DNA of 64,000 nucleotides. Origin: JABCZH01 sp963803775. Lineage in GTDB: Bacteria; Acidobacteriota; Terriglobia; Terriglobales; Acidobacteriaceae. The notes under the pieces are model-generated. The model did not search any database, was not told where the DNA came from, and saw nothing but the letters and a program-made list of their open reading frames with translations. Below, piece after piece: positions 10,946 through 19,497 of the stretch (position 1 is its first letter; every line of letters starts with the position of its first letter). A program made the position numbers and the translations under genes. The stretch is from assembly GCA_963803775.1 (NCBI GenBank), contig CAWDNS010000007.1:124001-188000 (forward strand), written 5' to 3'.

Positions 10946-11784
10946 ATGCGAAAGCACCTGCAATTCGTCCTGATGGCGCCCGTAATCGCGGCCTTCCTTT
11001 CTCTCACGCCCGGGGTGCGGGCCGAGGCCGGTGCCGACAACGCCGTGATCACTTCCACCACCGATAACGACGGTCGGACGGTCTACGTGAATGAGTCTCT
11101 GCCTGTAGCCAGCAAGCGATCCCAGACCCCAATCCGGCAAAGTTCGCTGGTGTTTTGGAGCGCAACTGAGCACCGCTGGAAACCAGTTCCCTCCGCCAAC
11201 GTACGGGCTGCCCGCTCGGCAGCGGAGGAAGTGAACCACCTGTCTGGCGTCGACCGAAGGGCTTGCTCCGGCTGTGCGCCCGATTCGAGGCCGGGCCTTC
11301 TCGCCGCAGGAGATCGACGCCGCCATTGACCAAGCTGCGTCGCTGCACAATGTGGATCCTAATTTGGTGCGGGCGGTGATCAAAGTGGAGTCGAATTTCA
11401 ATCCCAATGCGGTCTCACGCAAGGGTGCGATGGGACTGATGCAGCTGATGCCACAAACCGCGCGCCAGCTGAACGTCTCGAATCCTTTCGATCCGCGAAC
11501 AGAACGTGGACGCCGGCGTCCGTCAACTGAAGCAGTTGATGGAGAACTACGGCGGCGACGTGAAGCTCACGCTGGCGGCTTATAACGCCGGGCCGGGGGC
11601 GGTGGCTCGCAGCGCAGGGGTGCCGCATTACGCGGAGACTCGCCAATACGTGAAACGGATCACTCAGCTCTATTACGGGGGAACGGATTCAACCGAGGAC
11701 CATGTTCTTGGCAGTGCGTTTCACGAACCGATCCAGGTGCAGCGAGACTCCCGGGGCGTATTGCACATCAGCAACACGGAATAA
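10946..11784 (+). pseudogene. Lytic transglycosylase (SLT domain), two +1 frame displacements
   Basis: A periplasmic peptidoglycan lytic transglycosylase read in three successive frames. Signal peptide MRKHLQFVLMAPVIAAFLSL, then a DGRTVYVN segment and SANVRAARSAAEEVNHLSG. The catalytic domain carries VIKVESNFNPNAVSRKGA (Glu in VES) and GLMQLMPQTA, then LAAYNAGPGAV and YVKRITQLYY. Removing one base near 11249 joins ...HLSG to STEGLAPAVRP. Removing one near 11490 restores DPEQNVDAGV, the expected family sequence. Both are single extra bases outside homopolymers. Pieces: 10946-11249, 11250-11490 and 11491-11784. It may be a real pseudogene, a sequence error, or recoded. Confidence 0.8.
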
Positions 11785-11841
11785 GAACGGACGCTTCTCA
11801 CAGCAAGACCAGGTTCGGAACGACGATTACGGGCTGGTAGG

Positions 11842-13203
11842 TTGATAAACAAATCTTCAGGCAGATGTGGGCGGCTGAGTTTCGCGGCTGCACCGGTCGC
11901 AGTGTTGCTGCTGCTATTGCCCGCCTATGCGCGCACATACAGATCCGAGGCCTGGGCTCAATCTCAGTTTGCCGCGGCACAGCGTTTGCACCAATCGCTC
12001 GAAGCAAGACCTGCTCAGCAACTTACACGCGCCGACTACGAGCGCGTAATTAATTCCTATCACTTGGTCTACTTCGAAGCTCCTTCCTCGACCCGGGCCG
12101 ATCCCAGCGTCGTCGCAGTCGCTCAACTGAAAGAGGAAATGGGCCGGCGGTTTGAAGACGATGACATCCTGCGCGCGGCCATCGAACAGTACCAGTTCCT
12201 GCGTCGCCAGTATCCCGGCAGCAAGGCTCGTTTCGGGGCATTGTTCCGCATCGGCGAAATTTACAAAGATGACTTGCACGACAACGCGCGCGCCAATGCG
12301 GTCTTCCGCGAGTTTCTACAGCACTATCCGCGCAACCAGTTCGCCGAACAAGCGCGCAAGGCGCTGGCGGAACCGGTGGAGAAAGCGAGCGTCAGAACCG
12401 TATTGAAAAAGCCTGCCGCACCCGAGCCCAAAGTCACAGACGATGCGGACGATGATCGAACGGCAGATGACAACGATGCTGCCCCGGACGCAGGCGCTAC
12501 GGCTGAGCCCCAGACTGGAAAACCCGTCCGGGTCACCGGAATCCGGCACTGGTCAACGCCCGACTACAGCCGTATTGCCGTCGATTTGGACGGAGGGGTG
12601 AAGTTCGAATCGCAGCGTATTGACGGACCCGACCGCATCTTCTTCGATCTTTTGAACACGCGGCTCGATCCCCAAGTTCTCACCAAGACTTTCGATGTTG
12701 ACGACAGCTTCCTGAAGAAGATCCGCATTTCGCAATTCCAACCTGGGCGCACTCGCGTAGTGCTGGAAGTGAACGATGTTTCCGACTTTCAGGCATCCTT
12801 GAAATCGGACCCGCCGCGACTGGTCATTGATGTGCACAACGGGGCGAAGACCGCGTCATCCAAAGAAGATGCACATTCCACATCTACTGACGATGGAGCC
12901 ATCGCTCAAGCTACCGCACTTGTGAAGAGCTCAACCAAAGCGGGGCCGCAGGCAAACCCACCGAGTCCTTGCCGTAATGCTGATTCAGATTCGGAAAACT
13001 GCGCCGCGCGCGAAGACAAACCGGCTCAAAAGACGGTCGTGGTGAGCAGCACTGGCGTCAAGAAGACAATCGTGGATGCAGACGATGATGACGTGCCTCC
13101 CGCCAAGACCATGGCCAAGCTCGATACGCCGCCGGAGATCAAGCCGGCCCGCAAGACATCGCCCGCTGCCATGCCCACGGAATCGACCGAAAAGGAAGAG
13201 TAA
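11842..13203 (+). CDS. N-terminal readable segment: TPR-like plus AMIN domain
   Basis: First open segment of the broken amidase gene, 453 aa, with a TTG start at 11842. Signal peptide with AAPVAVLLLLLPAYA, helical repeat region around residues 30-180 (YQFLRRQYPGSKARFGALFR), an acidic linker, then an AMIN domain from about residue 230 (VRVTGIRHWSTPDYSRIAVD to DPPRLVIDVHNG). AMIN domains target amidases to the peptidoglycan or divisome. The stop at 13201 comes directly at the frame change, so this segment could also be made as a separate, amidase-less protein. Confidence 0.6.
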   Translation: MINKSSGRCGRLSFAAAPVAVLLLLLPAYARTYRSEAWAQSQFAAAQRLHQSLEARPAQQLTRADYERVINSYHLVYFEAPSSTRADPSVVAVAQLKEEMGRRFEDDDILRAAIEQYQFLRRQYPGSKARFGALFRIGEIYKDDLHDNARANAVFREFLQHYPRNQFAEQARKALAEPVEKASVRTVLKKPAAPEPKVTDDADDDRTADDNDAAPDAGATAEPQTGKPVRVTGIRHWSTPDYSRIAVDLDGGVKFESQRIDGPDRIFFDLLNTRLDPQVLTKTFDVDDSFLKKIRISQFQPGRTRVVLEVNDVSDFQASLKSDPPRLVIDVHNGAKTASSKEDAHSTSTDDGAIAQATALVKSSTKAGPQANPPSPCRNADSDSENCAAREDKPAQKTVVVSSTGVKKTIVDADDDDVPPAKTMAKLDTPPEIKPARKTSPAAMPTESTEKEE

Positions 13204-14006
13204 GCAGCCGGTACCGTCGGATGACGTCGTGGCTCGTGAAGCCCAACCTACGGCAAGCGGCGATCGTTCACTCACTCGTGCGCTTGGCTTAAAAATTGGC
13301 AAGATCGTCATTGACCCTGGTCACGGTGGCCACGACACTGGCACCATCGGTCCCAAAGGCCTCGAAGAGAAGGACCTGGTACTTGACGTCAGCCGCCGCC
13401 TGGGCAAGCTGCTAACCACGCGCCTGGGAGCCGAAGTGGTCTACACCCGCAGCGACGACACTTTCATTCCCCTCGAAACCCGTACCGCTATCGCCAACCA
13501 GGAGGGCGCGGACCTGTTCGTTTCGGTCCATGCGAATTCCAGCCGTGATCCCGACGCTCGCGGCGTAGAAACCTACTATCTCAATTTCACCTCCTCACCG
13601 GACGCGCTTGACGTTGCTGCCCGCGAGAACGCGGTCTCGGAAAAGTCGATCCATGAGCTTCAAGATCTGGTGAAGAAGATCGCTTTGAAGGAAAAGATCG
13701 AAGAATCGCAGGAGTTCGCCGGTGATGTGGAGAGTTCACTCCACGAGCGGCCTGGCAGTCAAAAACCCAGGCCTGCGGGACCGTGGGGTCAAGAAGGCTC
13801 CATTCATCGTTTTGATTGGAGCCAACATGCCGTCGATTCTGGCGGAGATTTCCTTCGTCAGCAATCCCGGCGACGAGCGCAGGCTCCGCACCTCGGACTA
13901 TCGCCAGCGCATCGCCGAATCGCTCTATCGCGGGATTGCCAAGTATTGCAGCGGTTTGAGTGGAGTGAAGGTCGCCAGCAAGATCGACAAGGGCGCGGAG
14001 CAATAA
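11842..14006 (+). pseudogene. AMIN-domain N-acetylmuramoyl-L-alanine amidase, two +1 frame displacements
   Basis: One gene of about 720 codons split over three frames. Order: signal peptide, TPR-like helices, Asp/Lys-rich linker, AMIN domain, second linker, Amidase_3 domain. Zinc/catalytic residues of the amidase are visible in KIVIDPGHGGHDTG (His), KGLEEKDLVLDV (Glu), DLFVSVHANSS (His) and ILAEISFVSNP (Glu). One extra base near 13195 separates the linker from the amidase, where the first frame hits a stop at 13201. A second extra base near 13745 separates SSLH from SGLAVKNPGL. It cleaves the peptide from muramic acid, in the same pathway as the transglycosylase upstream (57 bp gap). Confidence 0.8.
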
Positions 14007-14035
14007 GAACAGCGCGGAGTACGGGTAGCGTGTAG
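13229..14035 (+). CDS. C-terminal readable segment: Amidase_3 catalytic part
   Basis: Second open segment of the broken amidase gene; a plausible start is the GTG just past 13228 in VVAREAQP. It carries the first three catalytic elements (DPGHGGHDTG, KGLEEKDL, SVHANSS). After the frame change near 13745 it continues as unrelated residues to 14035, while the true C-terminus (SGLAVKNPGLRDRGVKKAPF through KVASKIDKGAEQ) is read in the next frame to 14006. Without that part the catalytic Glu of ILAEISF is lost, so this segment alone should be inactive. Confidence 0.5.
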   Translation: MAREAQPTASGDRSLTRALGLKIGKIVIDPGHGGHDTGTIGPKGLEEKDLVLDVSRRLGKLLTTRLGAEVVYTRSDDTFIPLETRTAIANQEGADLFVSVHANSSRDPDARGVETYYLNFTSSPDALDVAARENAVSEKSIHELQDLVKKIALKEKIEESQEFAGDVESSLHERPGSQKPRPAGPWGQEGSIHRFDWSQHAVDSGGDFLRQQSRRRAQAPHLGLSPAHRRIALSRDCQVLQRFEWSEGRQQDRQGRGAIRTARSTGSV

Positions 14036-14102
14036 AATCTCGCCTCTCTGGAAACTTTCCCCGTTCCCCGGTAGTCTAACCCCATAGGGCAAGTGCGCCT
14101 CC

Positions 14103-15221
14103 ATGCGGCTTCTCAAGTTCCATTTCGTACTCTGGATCATTCTCTGTTCTGCGCTGTTTGCGGATAGCAAAGCCCCTGCCCCACCACTCCTGCCCCCGCA
14201 GTTTGGGGGATGGAAGATTTCCGGCGCAGCCAGCACCAGCAGCGATCCCGCGGTCGCCGACCCGGCGAATGCGGCTGTGCTCAAGGAATATGGCTTCAAC
14301 GATTTTGAGTCGGCCACATACATTCGTGACGATGGCCGGAAACTGATGCTCAAGGCCGCTCGCTTTGCCGATACCAGCGGCGCCTATGGCGCATTCACCT
14401 TCTACAAGACGCCGCCGATGCTAGTGGAAAAGATCGGCGATCAAGCGGCTTCTCTGAACGAACGAGTGTTGTATTACCACGGCAACATCCTGATTGACGC
14501 CGTCTTCCAGCGGCTTTCTGCGATGTCAGCCGCCGAGTTACGCGAATTGGCCGACGGTCTGCCCATAGCCACCGGAAGCGCTCAGGGGATGCCGGGATTG
14601 CCGGCTTATCTGCCTTCTCAAGCCTTCGTACAGAATTCCGCCAAATATGTATTGGGGCCGTTGGCGCTCGATAAACTCGATGCGCCCATTTCGTCACAGT
14701 TGGCCGGCTTCGACACCGGCGCTGAAGTTGTGCTGGGCAAGTATTCGAGTTCGAGCGGCGAAGCGATTTTGATGTTGATCTCGTATCCCACGCCGCAAAT
14801 CGCCGGCAATCAGTTGCGGAAAATCGAGGCCGCCCAGTCGCAGACCGGGGCGCCTGCCTCCATCTTCTCACGGCGGACCGGTCCAATCGTGGTTGTAGTC
14901 GGCGGCGCTTTATCGCAGAGCGAAGCGAAGTCGTTGCTGGCCTCGGTGAACTATGAAGCCAATGTTACCTGGAACCAGAACACCTACTTCGATAAAAGAA
15001 ACAACATGGGCAACCTGGTGTGGAACGCACTGGTGCTCTGCGGCATCCTGATGGCTTTCGCGCTAGTCGTCGGTATCGCCTTCGGCGGGCTCAGAGTGCT
15101 GGTGCAACGCATCATTCCTGAAAAGGTGTTTCATCGTGAAGAACAGATGGATTTCATCTCGCTTCAGCTCTCGGAAAAGCCATCTGAGATCCTCGACAGC
15201 AGGTCTAAGTACATCAATTAA
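14103..15221 (+). CDS. DUF6599-type exported membrane-anchored protein
   Basis: 372 aa with an N-terminal signal peptide (LKFHFVLWIILCSALFADS) and one membrane helix near residues 305-330 (LVWNALVLCGILMAFALVVG), so most of it lies outside the membrane. The QFGGWK opening, the VLKEYGFNDFESATYIRDDG region and GAYGAFTFYKTPPM resemble the acidobacterial DUF6599 family, whose function is unknown. It starts 96 bp after the broken amidase gene on the same strand. No enzymatic motif is seen. Confidence 0.7.
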   Translation: MRLLKFHFVLWIILCSALFADSKAPAPPLLPPQFGGWKISGAASTSSDPAVADPANAAVLKEYGFNDFESATYIRDDGRKLMLKAARFADTSGAYGAFTFYKTPPMLVEKIGDQAASLNERVLYYHGNILIDAVFQRLSAMSAAELRELADGLPIATGSAQGMPGLPAYLPSQAFVQNSAKYVLGPLALDKLDAPISSQLAGFDTGAEVVLGKYSSSSGEAILMLISYPTPQIAGNQLRKIEAAQSQTGAPASIFSRRTGPIVVVVGGALSQSEAKSLLASVNYEANVTWNQNTYFDKRNNMGNLVWNALVLCGILMAFALVVGIAFGGLRVLVQRIIPEKVFHREEQMDFISLQLSEKPSEILDSRSKYIN

Positions 15222-15333
15222 AGCGGTTTAGACTCCCAAATCCGCTTTTCGTCTCACAATGAGGCAGTGGAAATACCTGTTAACCTATTTTCTAAGTGAT
15301 TGAAACTAAAGCCATTTATTTCGCAGAAATCGC

Positions 15334-15363
15334 TTGACACTCCCCTTTTTCGGCTCATAAGAT
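15334..15363 (+). promoter_or_regulatory. Sigma-70 type promoter of an ORF-less transcript
   Basis: Perfect -35 TTGACA at 15334-15339, 18-bp spacer, -10 TAAGAT at 15358-15363. Transcription would begin near 15370 and meet the terminator at 15421-15446. Confidence 0.6.
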
Positions 15364-15369
15364 TTCGCC

Positions 15370-15457
15370 AGAAAGTTTTGACGGTTTGATCTCCGTTTGA
15401 ACTATTCTCCCTTGAAAGAAAAGGCCGCCTTTTGCCGGGTGGCCTTTTCGTTTTTGT
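15370..15457 (+). ncRNA. Candidate small RNA, about 85 nt
   Basis: Between the DUF6599 gene (ends 15221) and the zinc-ribbon gene (starts 15554) there is a strong promoter and, 60 nt after its predicted start, a hairpin with a T-run. The interval has no ribosome site with an ORF. A short terminated RNA is the simplest reading. It could instead be an attenuated leader of the downstream gene. I cannot match it to a named family by eye; acidobacterial sRNA families such as Acido-1 are worth comparing. Confidence 0.45.
15421..15455 (+). terminator. Rho-independent terminator
   Basis: AAGGCCGCC (15421-15429) pairs with GGTGGCCTT (15438-15446, one G-T wobble), followed by TTCGTTTTTG. It ends the candidate small RNA. 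Confidence 0.75.
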
Positions 15458-15553
15458 TCGATCTTTTAAGACCGTGTTCGCGCTTTCGAGGGAACGTTCC
15501 TCGCTTGTAGTTCGTATCTCTTGGTAGTAGAAGTGTGTGCGGAAGGAGCAACT

Positions 15554-16057
15554 ATGTTCTGCGACAAATGCGGCAGCGCGCTACAACCCGACCAGCGTTT
15601 CTGTGGCAAGTGCGGAAGAGAATTCGCAGGTGGAACTGGCGCCGGATTTCCACGGCCTAGCCGGGTTCGCGAACACATTCGTTTGCTGGGTATACTTTGG
15701 CTGGCGTTCTCCGCGTTTAATGCCATCGGCGCAGTCATCCTCTATGTGCTTGCCAACACTTTGTTCCGCCACATGGCTGACGTCGGTGGTCCCGAAGGAG
15801 CTGCAACCTGGTTGCGTCCCTTCATCGGCGTAATTGCGCTGATCGTCGCCGCGAAAGCAGCGCTTGGATTCGCCACCGGCTGGGGATTATTGCAGCGCGA
15901 ACCTTGGGCTCGCATGCTTACCATCGTTCTTGCCTTCCTGGCGTTGTTCCACGTCCCATTCGGAACTGCTCTCGGCATCTACACTTTATGGGTGCTGTTG
16001 CCGGCGGAGTCCGATGCGGAGTATCACGAACAGGCACGCGAGATTCAAGTGGCATAA
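15554..16057 (+). CDS. Zinc-ribbon membrane protein
   Basis: 167 aa from the ATG at 15554, with GGAAGGAG upstream at 15541. An N-terminal zinc ribbon (CDKCGSALQPDQRFCGKCG, four Cys in two CxxC knuckles) is followed by three or four membrane helices: LLGILWLAFSAFNAIGAVIL, FIGVIALIVAAKAALGFATG and MLTIVLAFLALFHVPFG. Short zinc-ribbon plus membrane proteins of this kind are common in acidobacteria and of unknown role. The stop is only 4 bp from the convergent epoxide hydrolase stop. Confidence 0.75.
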   Translation: MFCDKCGSALQPDQRFCGKCGREFAGGTGAGFPRPSRVREHIRLLGILWLAFSAFNAIGAVILYVLANTLFRHMADVGGPEGAATWLRPFIGVIALIVAAKAALGFATGWGLLQREPWARMLTIVLAFLALFHVPFGTALGIYTLWVLLPAESDAEYHEQAREIQVA

Positions 16058-16061
16058 GCGT

Positions 16062-17225
16062 CTACGCGGTCGTTAGTGTCCGAAACGGACGAAAGAATTC
16101 TCGCAAATCCTGGGCCAACAGTTCCGGCTCTTCCCACGCGGCGAAGTGTCCACCTCGCGGCATCTCCGTCCAGCGTTGAATGTTGTAGACACGCTCCGCC
16201 CAGCATCGCGGCGGCATGGGGTCTTCTTTGGAAAACCGGGCGACGCCACATGGAACCTCAACTCTCTCCCCCTTCGCAAAGTGCAGCGGAGCTTTTGAAC
16301 TCTCAACATAGAGCCGCATCGACGAGCCAATCGTCTCCATAAGCCAATACAACGAGACATGCGCCAGCAACTCGTCTTTGGTGAATCGGCGCTCGACATC
16401 ACCATCGCAATCCGCCCAGTCACGATACTTGTCGATCAGCCACGCCGCCAGCCCCATGGGCGAATCATTGAGTGCGGCAGCAACGGTCTGCGGTTGAGTG
16501 CGCTGCACATGCCAGTAGGCACCTTTTTCTTCGACCCAACGCTCGGCGGACGCTAGAAACGCTTTTTCTTCCTCGTTCGTCGGCGACGACTCATCCACGA
16601 ACGGAAAATACGATCCTGGTATGTAGTTCAAATGAAATGCGATCACCCGCTGTGGATATTTCCACGCTAGCACGGTGGAAACGTTAGCGCCGAAGTCCCC
16701 GCCTTGCGCCGCGAACTTCTCGTATCCCAGTTGCCGCATGAGTTCGGCCCAGACCTCGGCGATCTTGAAGGTGTTCCAGCCCGGCGTACTGGGTCGGCCG
16801 GAAAAGCCGAAGCCGGGTAGCGACGGCACAATCACATCGAATGCGTCGTCAGGATCGCCGCCAAACTGCTCGGGATTCGCCAGCATCGGAATGATCTTGG
16901 TTATCTCGAGAAATGATCCAGGCCAGCCGTGCGTGACGATAATCGGCAGCGGCCGCTTCCCCTCCCCGCGCACATGTATGAAGTGAATTTTCAGACCCTG
17001 GATTTCCGCCTGGAAGTGCGGCAAACCGCCCCAGTCTTGTTCTTCTTTTCGCCAGTCGAATCGTTTCAGCCAGTAGTCGCGGAGAGAATGCAGGTATTTG
17101 CTGTCGAAGCCGTAGGTCCATCCGGAATCGACGATGTCATCCGGGAATCGTGTGCGCGCCAAGCGGTCTTTCAAGTCAGTTAATTGAACCTCGGGGATGT
17201 TTATCCTGAACGGAATGATGGACAC
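16062..17225 (-). CDS. Epoxide hydrolase (EHN-domain type)
   Basis: 387 aa. N-terminal epoxide-hydrolase domain (PFRINIPEVQLTDLKDRLAR, then WKREEQ-like DWRKEEQDWGG) followed by an alpha/beta hydrolase. The oxyanion motif is HGWPGSF, the nucleophile Asp is in AAQGGDFGAN, and the catalytic His is in RGGHFAAWEEP near the C-terminus. It opens epoxides by forming an ester on the Asp, then hydrolysing it; the microsomal-EH-like length fits. The physiological substrate is unknown. It stands alone on the minus strand. Confidence 0.92.
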   Translation of the reverse strand: MSIIPFRINIPEVQLTDLKDRLARTRFPDDIVDSGWTYGFDSKYLHSLRDYWLKRFDWRKEEQDWGGLPHFQAEIQGLKIHFIHVRGEGKRPLPIIVTHGWPGSFLEITKIIPMLANPEQFGGDPDDAFDVIVPSLPGFGFSGRPSTPGWNTFKIAEVWAELMRQLGYEKFAAQGGDFGANVSTVLAWKYPQRVIAFHLNYIPGSYFPFVDESSPTNEEEKAFLASAERWVEEKGAYWHVQRTQPQTVAAALNDSPMGLAAWLIDKYRDWADCDGDVERRFTKDELLAHVSLYWLMETIGSSMRLYVESSKAPLHFAKGERVEVPCGVARFSKEDPMPPRCWAERVYNIQRWTEMPRGGHFAAWEEPELLAQDLREFFRPFRTLTTA

Positions 17226-17276
17226 TGGAGGATTATAAGACGGTTTTCTCGTTGATTGTTTACCGCAGAAATGAGA

Positions 17277-17747
17277 TCAGCGAAGCAAAGTCGACAGCGT
17301 GTGAAAGAACTCGGCAGGTGTTGCGATGCGCAGCGACGTCCGCTGCGCCACAGCTTTTGTGAAGTGCTTTGTATTGTGAGTGAGCAGCCAGTCGGGTTTG
17401 CTCGCCATGGCAGACAAGAGCACTGGAACGTCCGCAGCGTGCCGAATTAAGTGCCTATTCTCCACCACCAGGTTTTTGTCAGGGTACGAAACAATTTCCG
17501 GATTGGCTAGCTTGAGAAGGCGATGATAGTCCTCAATCAACCGATCGGCATCGACCGATGGTAGACGTTCTGCGTGGAGGAGCAGATTCTCCTCGACCTC
17601 GTCACGAACTGCCTCGGCCAGAACTAAGCTGCAGACCTTCGCTGCACACAGCGAAAGAGTGGCCTTGTCGAGCCCCCAGAGGGAAACGATTCCTCCGGTC
17701 AGGACATTCGAGTCCGGGAACAGGCGGATTCTGCGCGGACTGGTCAC
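17277..17747 (-). CDS. PIN-domain protein (VapC-like toxin)
   Basis: 156-aa PIN fold. First acidic residue in RLFPDSNVLTGGI, a conserved Glu in VLAEAVRDEVEENL, a second acidic cluster around RHAADVPVLLSAM, and LLTHNTKHF near the end where PIN domains carry the last Asp/Asn. The start overlaps the AbrB-type gene upstream by 4 bp (ATGA), so this is a coupled antitoxin-toxin pair. RNase activity is inferred from the family. Confidence 0.82.
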   Translation of the reverse strand: MTSPRRIRLFPDSNVLTGGIVSLWGLDKATLSLCAAKVCSLVLAEAVRDEVEENLLLHAERLPSVDADRLIEDYHRLLKLANPEIVSYPDKNLVVENRHLIRHAADVPVLLSAMASKPDWLLTHNTKHFTKAVAQRTSLRIATPAEFFHTLSTLLR

Positions 17748-18088
17748 TTCCCGTGCTGGTTGCGAGCCGGGCGCCGGGGATTACCGGAAGACGGCTTTTT
17801 CCCGTAGCGACGTGCGTAGACCCGATTGCGGGCCGCCGGCAGAGTCGCGAGCAGGTCCTCTGACGTCAGACCTGCATCCGTGAGACGCTCGCGAACCTGT
17901 TCGCAAAGCTGCTGGAAGCGTTGCTGTTCCGGCAGGAGAATGAGGCCATCTCCCAGGCGGAGAACGGCGAAGGGTGCTCCAGTCCCCAGCCCGAGATCTT
18001 GGCGAAACTGTTTAGGAACAGTAAGCTGACCCTTCTCGCCGATCTTGGTTGTCGTCAGGTATTCGAGAGCGGTATGGTGATTGGTCAT
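17744..18088 (-). CDS. AbrB/SpoVT-type antitoxin
   Basis: 114 aa. The swapped-hairpin AbrB motif is clear: YLTTTKIGEKGQLTVPKQFR followed by LGLGTGAPFAVLRLGDGLIL. The C-terminal half is helical (QLCEQVRERLTDAGLTSEDL) and ends in a basic tail. It should bind DNA as a dimer and neutralise the PIN protein it overlaps. A perfect 9-bp inverted repeat starts 2 bp upstream of its start codon and is the likely operator. There is no obvious ribosome site, so it may be leaderless. Confidence 0.85.
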   Translation of the reverse strand: MTNHHTALEYLTTTKIGEKGQLTVPKQFRQDLGLGTGAPFAVLRLGDGLILLPEQQRFQQLCEQVRERLTDAGLTSEDLLATLPAARNRVYARRYGKKPSSGNPRRPARNQHGK

Positions 18089-18089
18089 G

Positions 18090-18110
18090 GTGGTAGGAAA
18101 ATCCTACCAC
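18090..18110. promoter_or_regulatory. Operator palindrome of the AbrB/PIN pair
   Basis: GTGGTAGGA (18090-18098), an AAA spacer and its perfect complement TCCTACCAC (18102-18110), directly before the antitoxin start codon. AbrB-type antitoxins commonly repress their own operon; binding here is inferred. Confidence 0.55.
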
Positions 18111-18238
18111 AGAAGTACTACTGCGCCAAGACCTAAAAGGGCAACGTATCCCCATGGCACCCGCAACCATCTGAGACGGTCGGCTTAGAGGCCTCCGCCC
18201 TTTACGCCTCTTCCCCGCGCATTTAGAATCGATGACAG

Positions 18239-18314
18239 GCCGACGTAGCTCAGTTGGTAGAGCAGCCGATTCGTAATCGGCAGGTCAGCGGTTCAACTCC
18301 GCTCGTCGGCTCCA
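18239..18314 (+). tRNA. tRNA-Thr (anticodon CGT)
   Basis: Complete cloverleaf: acceptor GCCGACG/CGTCGGC, D-arm with AGCTCAGTTGGTAGAGC, anticodon stem GCCGA/TCGGC with loop TTCGTAA (CGT at the anticodon), T-arm AGCGG-TTCAACT-CCGCT, discriminator T and encoded CCA (18312-18314). Confidence 0.97.
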
Positions 18315-18337
18315 TTTTTCGCTGAGTCTTTCGAGAA

Positions 18338-19357
18338 TCACTCAGTCGGGGCATTTCCCGCTAGCTGTCCTGTCGGATGTAGCGCGCGTCCAAACATGAT
18401 TCCGGTCTCCACTTCGACTGGCTGCCCGTTCCGCAGGTACGGTTTGAATTTCCATCGCTTCAGGGCGTCGGTAATGATTCTCGCCTGATCGGAAAATGCG
18501 CTGAGAAAGTGAATGTGTTTTATCTTGCCATTCTTATCGATAATAATTCGCACCGGAACGGGATTGAATGTCCGTTCGGTGAATACCGGATCAACCCGCG
18601 CAATGACGTTCTCGTCCCTCGCGTAATCCTTGATGCAAACAGGGACAGTGCCCCCGCCTGTCCCCGCTGTGGGGCTAGCTTCAGCAGGTAGTTCCATCTT
18701 GTTTAGATCAAGCACCAGCGTCTCAAGTAGCTTCGTGTCGCGGCTGGTCAGCACCAGTTCCACCGTGTGGCAGCGGATTTCGGTAGCCAGAACATACCAA
18801 TGCAGCTCCGCCACCGGAGACCAATACGCAAAGAATATGAAAGGACGGCCTGCGATCTTAGTCGGGGTTGGCGCCATTTCCACTCTGTAATCAGCCTGTA
18901 GATTGTTCTTCGCATAATCGACGAACTGGAGCGCGTTGGTCGCAGGCAGCGGATTGAAGAACATGTCCTGAGCGGTGATTAAGACCGTTCCTCGAATTGA
19001 TCCTTGGTATGTGTCCGCGGGCCGGAGCTGTGCAAGCACGTAGCGGCCGCTATCCGATGGCGGCGGCCCTTCGTATTTCTGGATCCAATCCTTAGGCAGA
19101 GCGTAGGTCCATCCGAAATACTGATTGCGGAAGACATTGTTGCTCACGCTCCCACCTTCCGGCAGGGGAGTCGCAGAGTCACTTGCGCTCGGCCACGCGC
19201 CCTTCACCAGGATCACTCCCGCCGGCACCTTCGCATTCGGATCGACTTGCGTGTTGTTGGAAAAGTCGCCGCCACTCCTGGTTGCGCTTTGCCCCCAGGC
19301 GAGCAACTGTATGGACAGGGTGACAACGATCAGGACACGCGAGCATCCAGGGTACAT
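18338..19357 (-). CDS. Exported protein with TonB-C-like domain
   Basis: 339 aa from the ATG at 19357, which has GGAGAAAAT in front; the frame extends 14 codons further. Signal peptide MYPGCSRVLIVVTLSIQLLA. The middle (YFGWTYALPKDWIQKYEG to LHWYVLATEIR) resembles a PsbP-like or unnamed fold. The last 90 residues (PVRIIIDKNGKIKHIHFLSA, then ALKRWKFKPYLRNGQPVEVE) match the TonB C-terminal energy-transducer fold as it appears in acidobacterial periplasmic proteins. It lacks an N-terminal ExbD-contact helix, so classical TonB function is doubtful. It follows the di-haem gene. Confidence 0.7.
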   Translation of the reverse strand: MYPGCSRVLIVVTLSIQLLAWGQSATRSGGDFSNNTQVDPNAKVPAGVILVKGAWPSASDSATPLPEGGSVSNNVFRNQYFGWTYALPKDWIQKYEGPPPSDSGRYVLAQLRPADTYQGSIRGTVLITAQDMFFNPLPATNALQFVDYAKNNLQADYRVEMAPTPTKIAGRPFIFFAYWSPVAELHWYVLATEIRCHTVELVLTSRDTKLLETLVLDLNKMELPAEASPTAGTGGGTVPVCIKDYARDENVIARVDPVFTERTFNPVPVRIIIDKNGKIKHIHFLSAFSDQARIITDALKRWKFKPYLRNGQPVEVETGIMFGRALHPTGQLAGNAPTE

Positions 19358-19497
19358 ATTTTCTCCTTCGAATCTCGGCAGTTCCAGGGCCGCGCACACG
19401 GCAGGTCAGCGGCGCGTCGTTTCTTGCAAAAAACTGGTCTTGCAAAAAGCTGGCGAGACAACTCGCGTCTCGCCAGGAGGAGTGTCGTGAATGCGAT

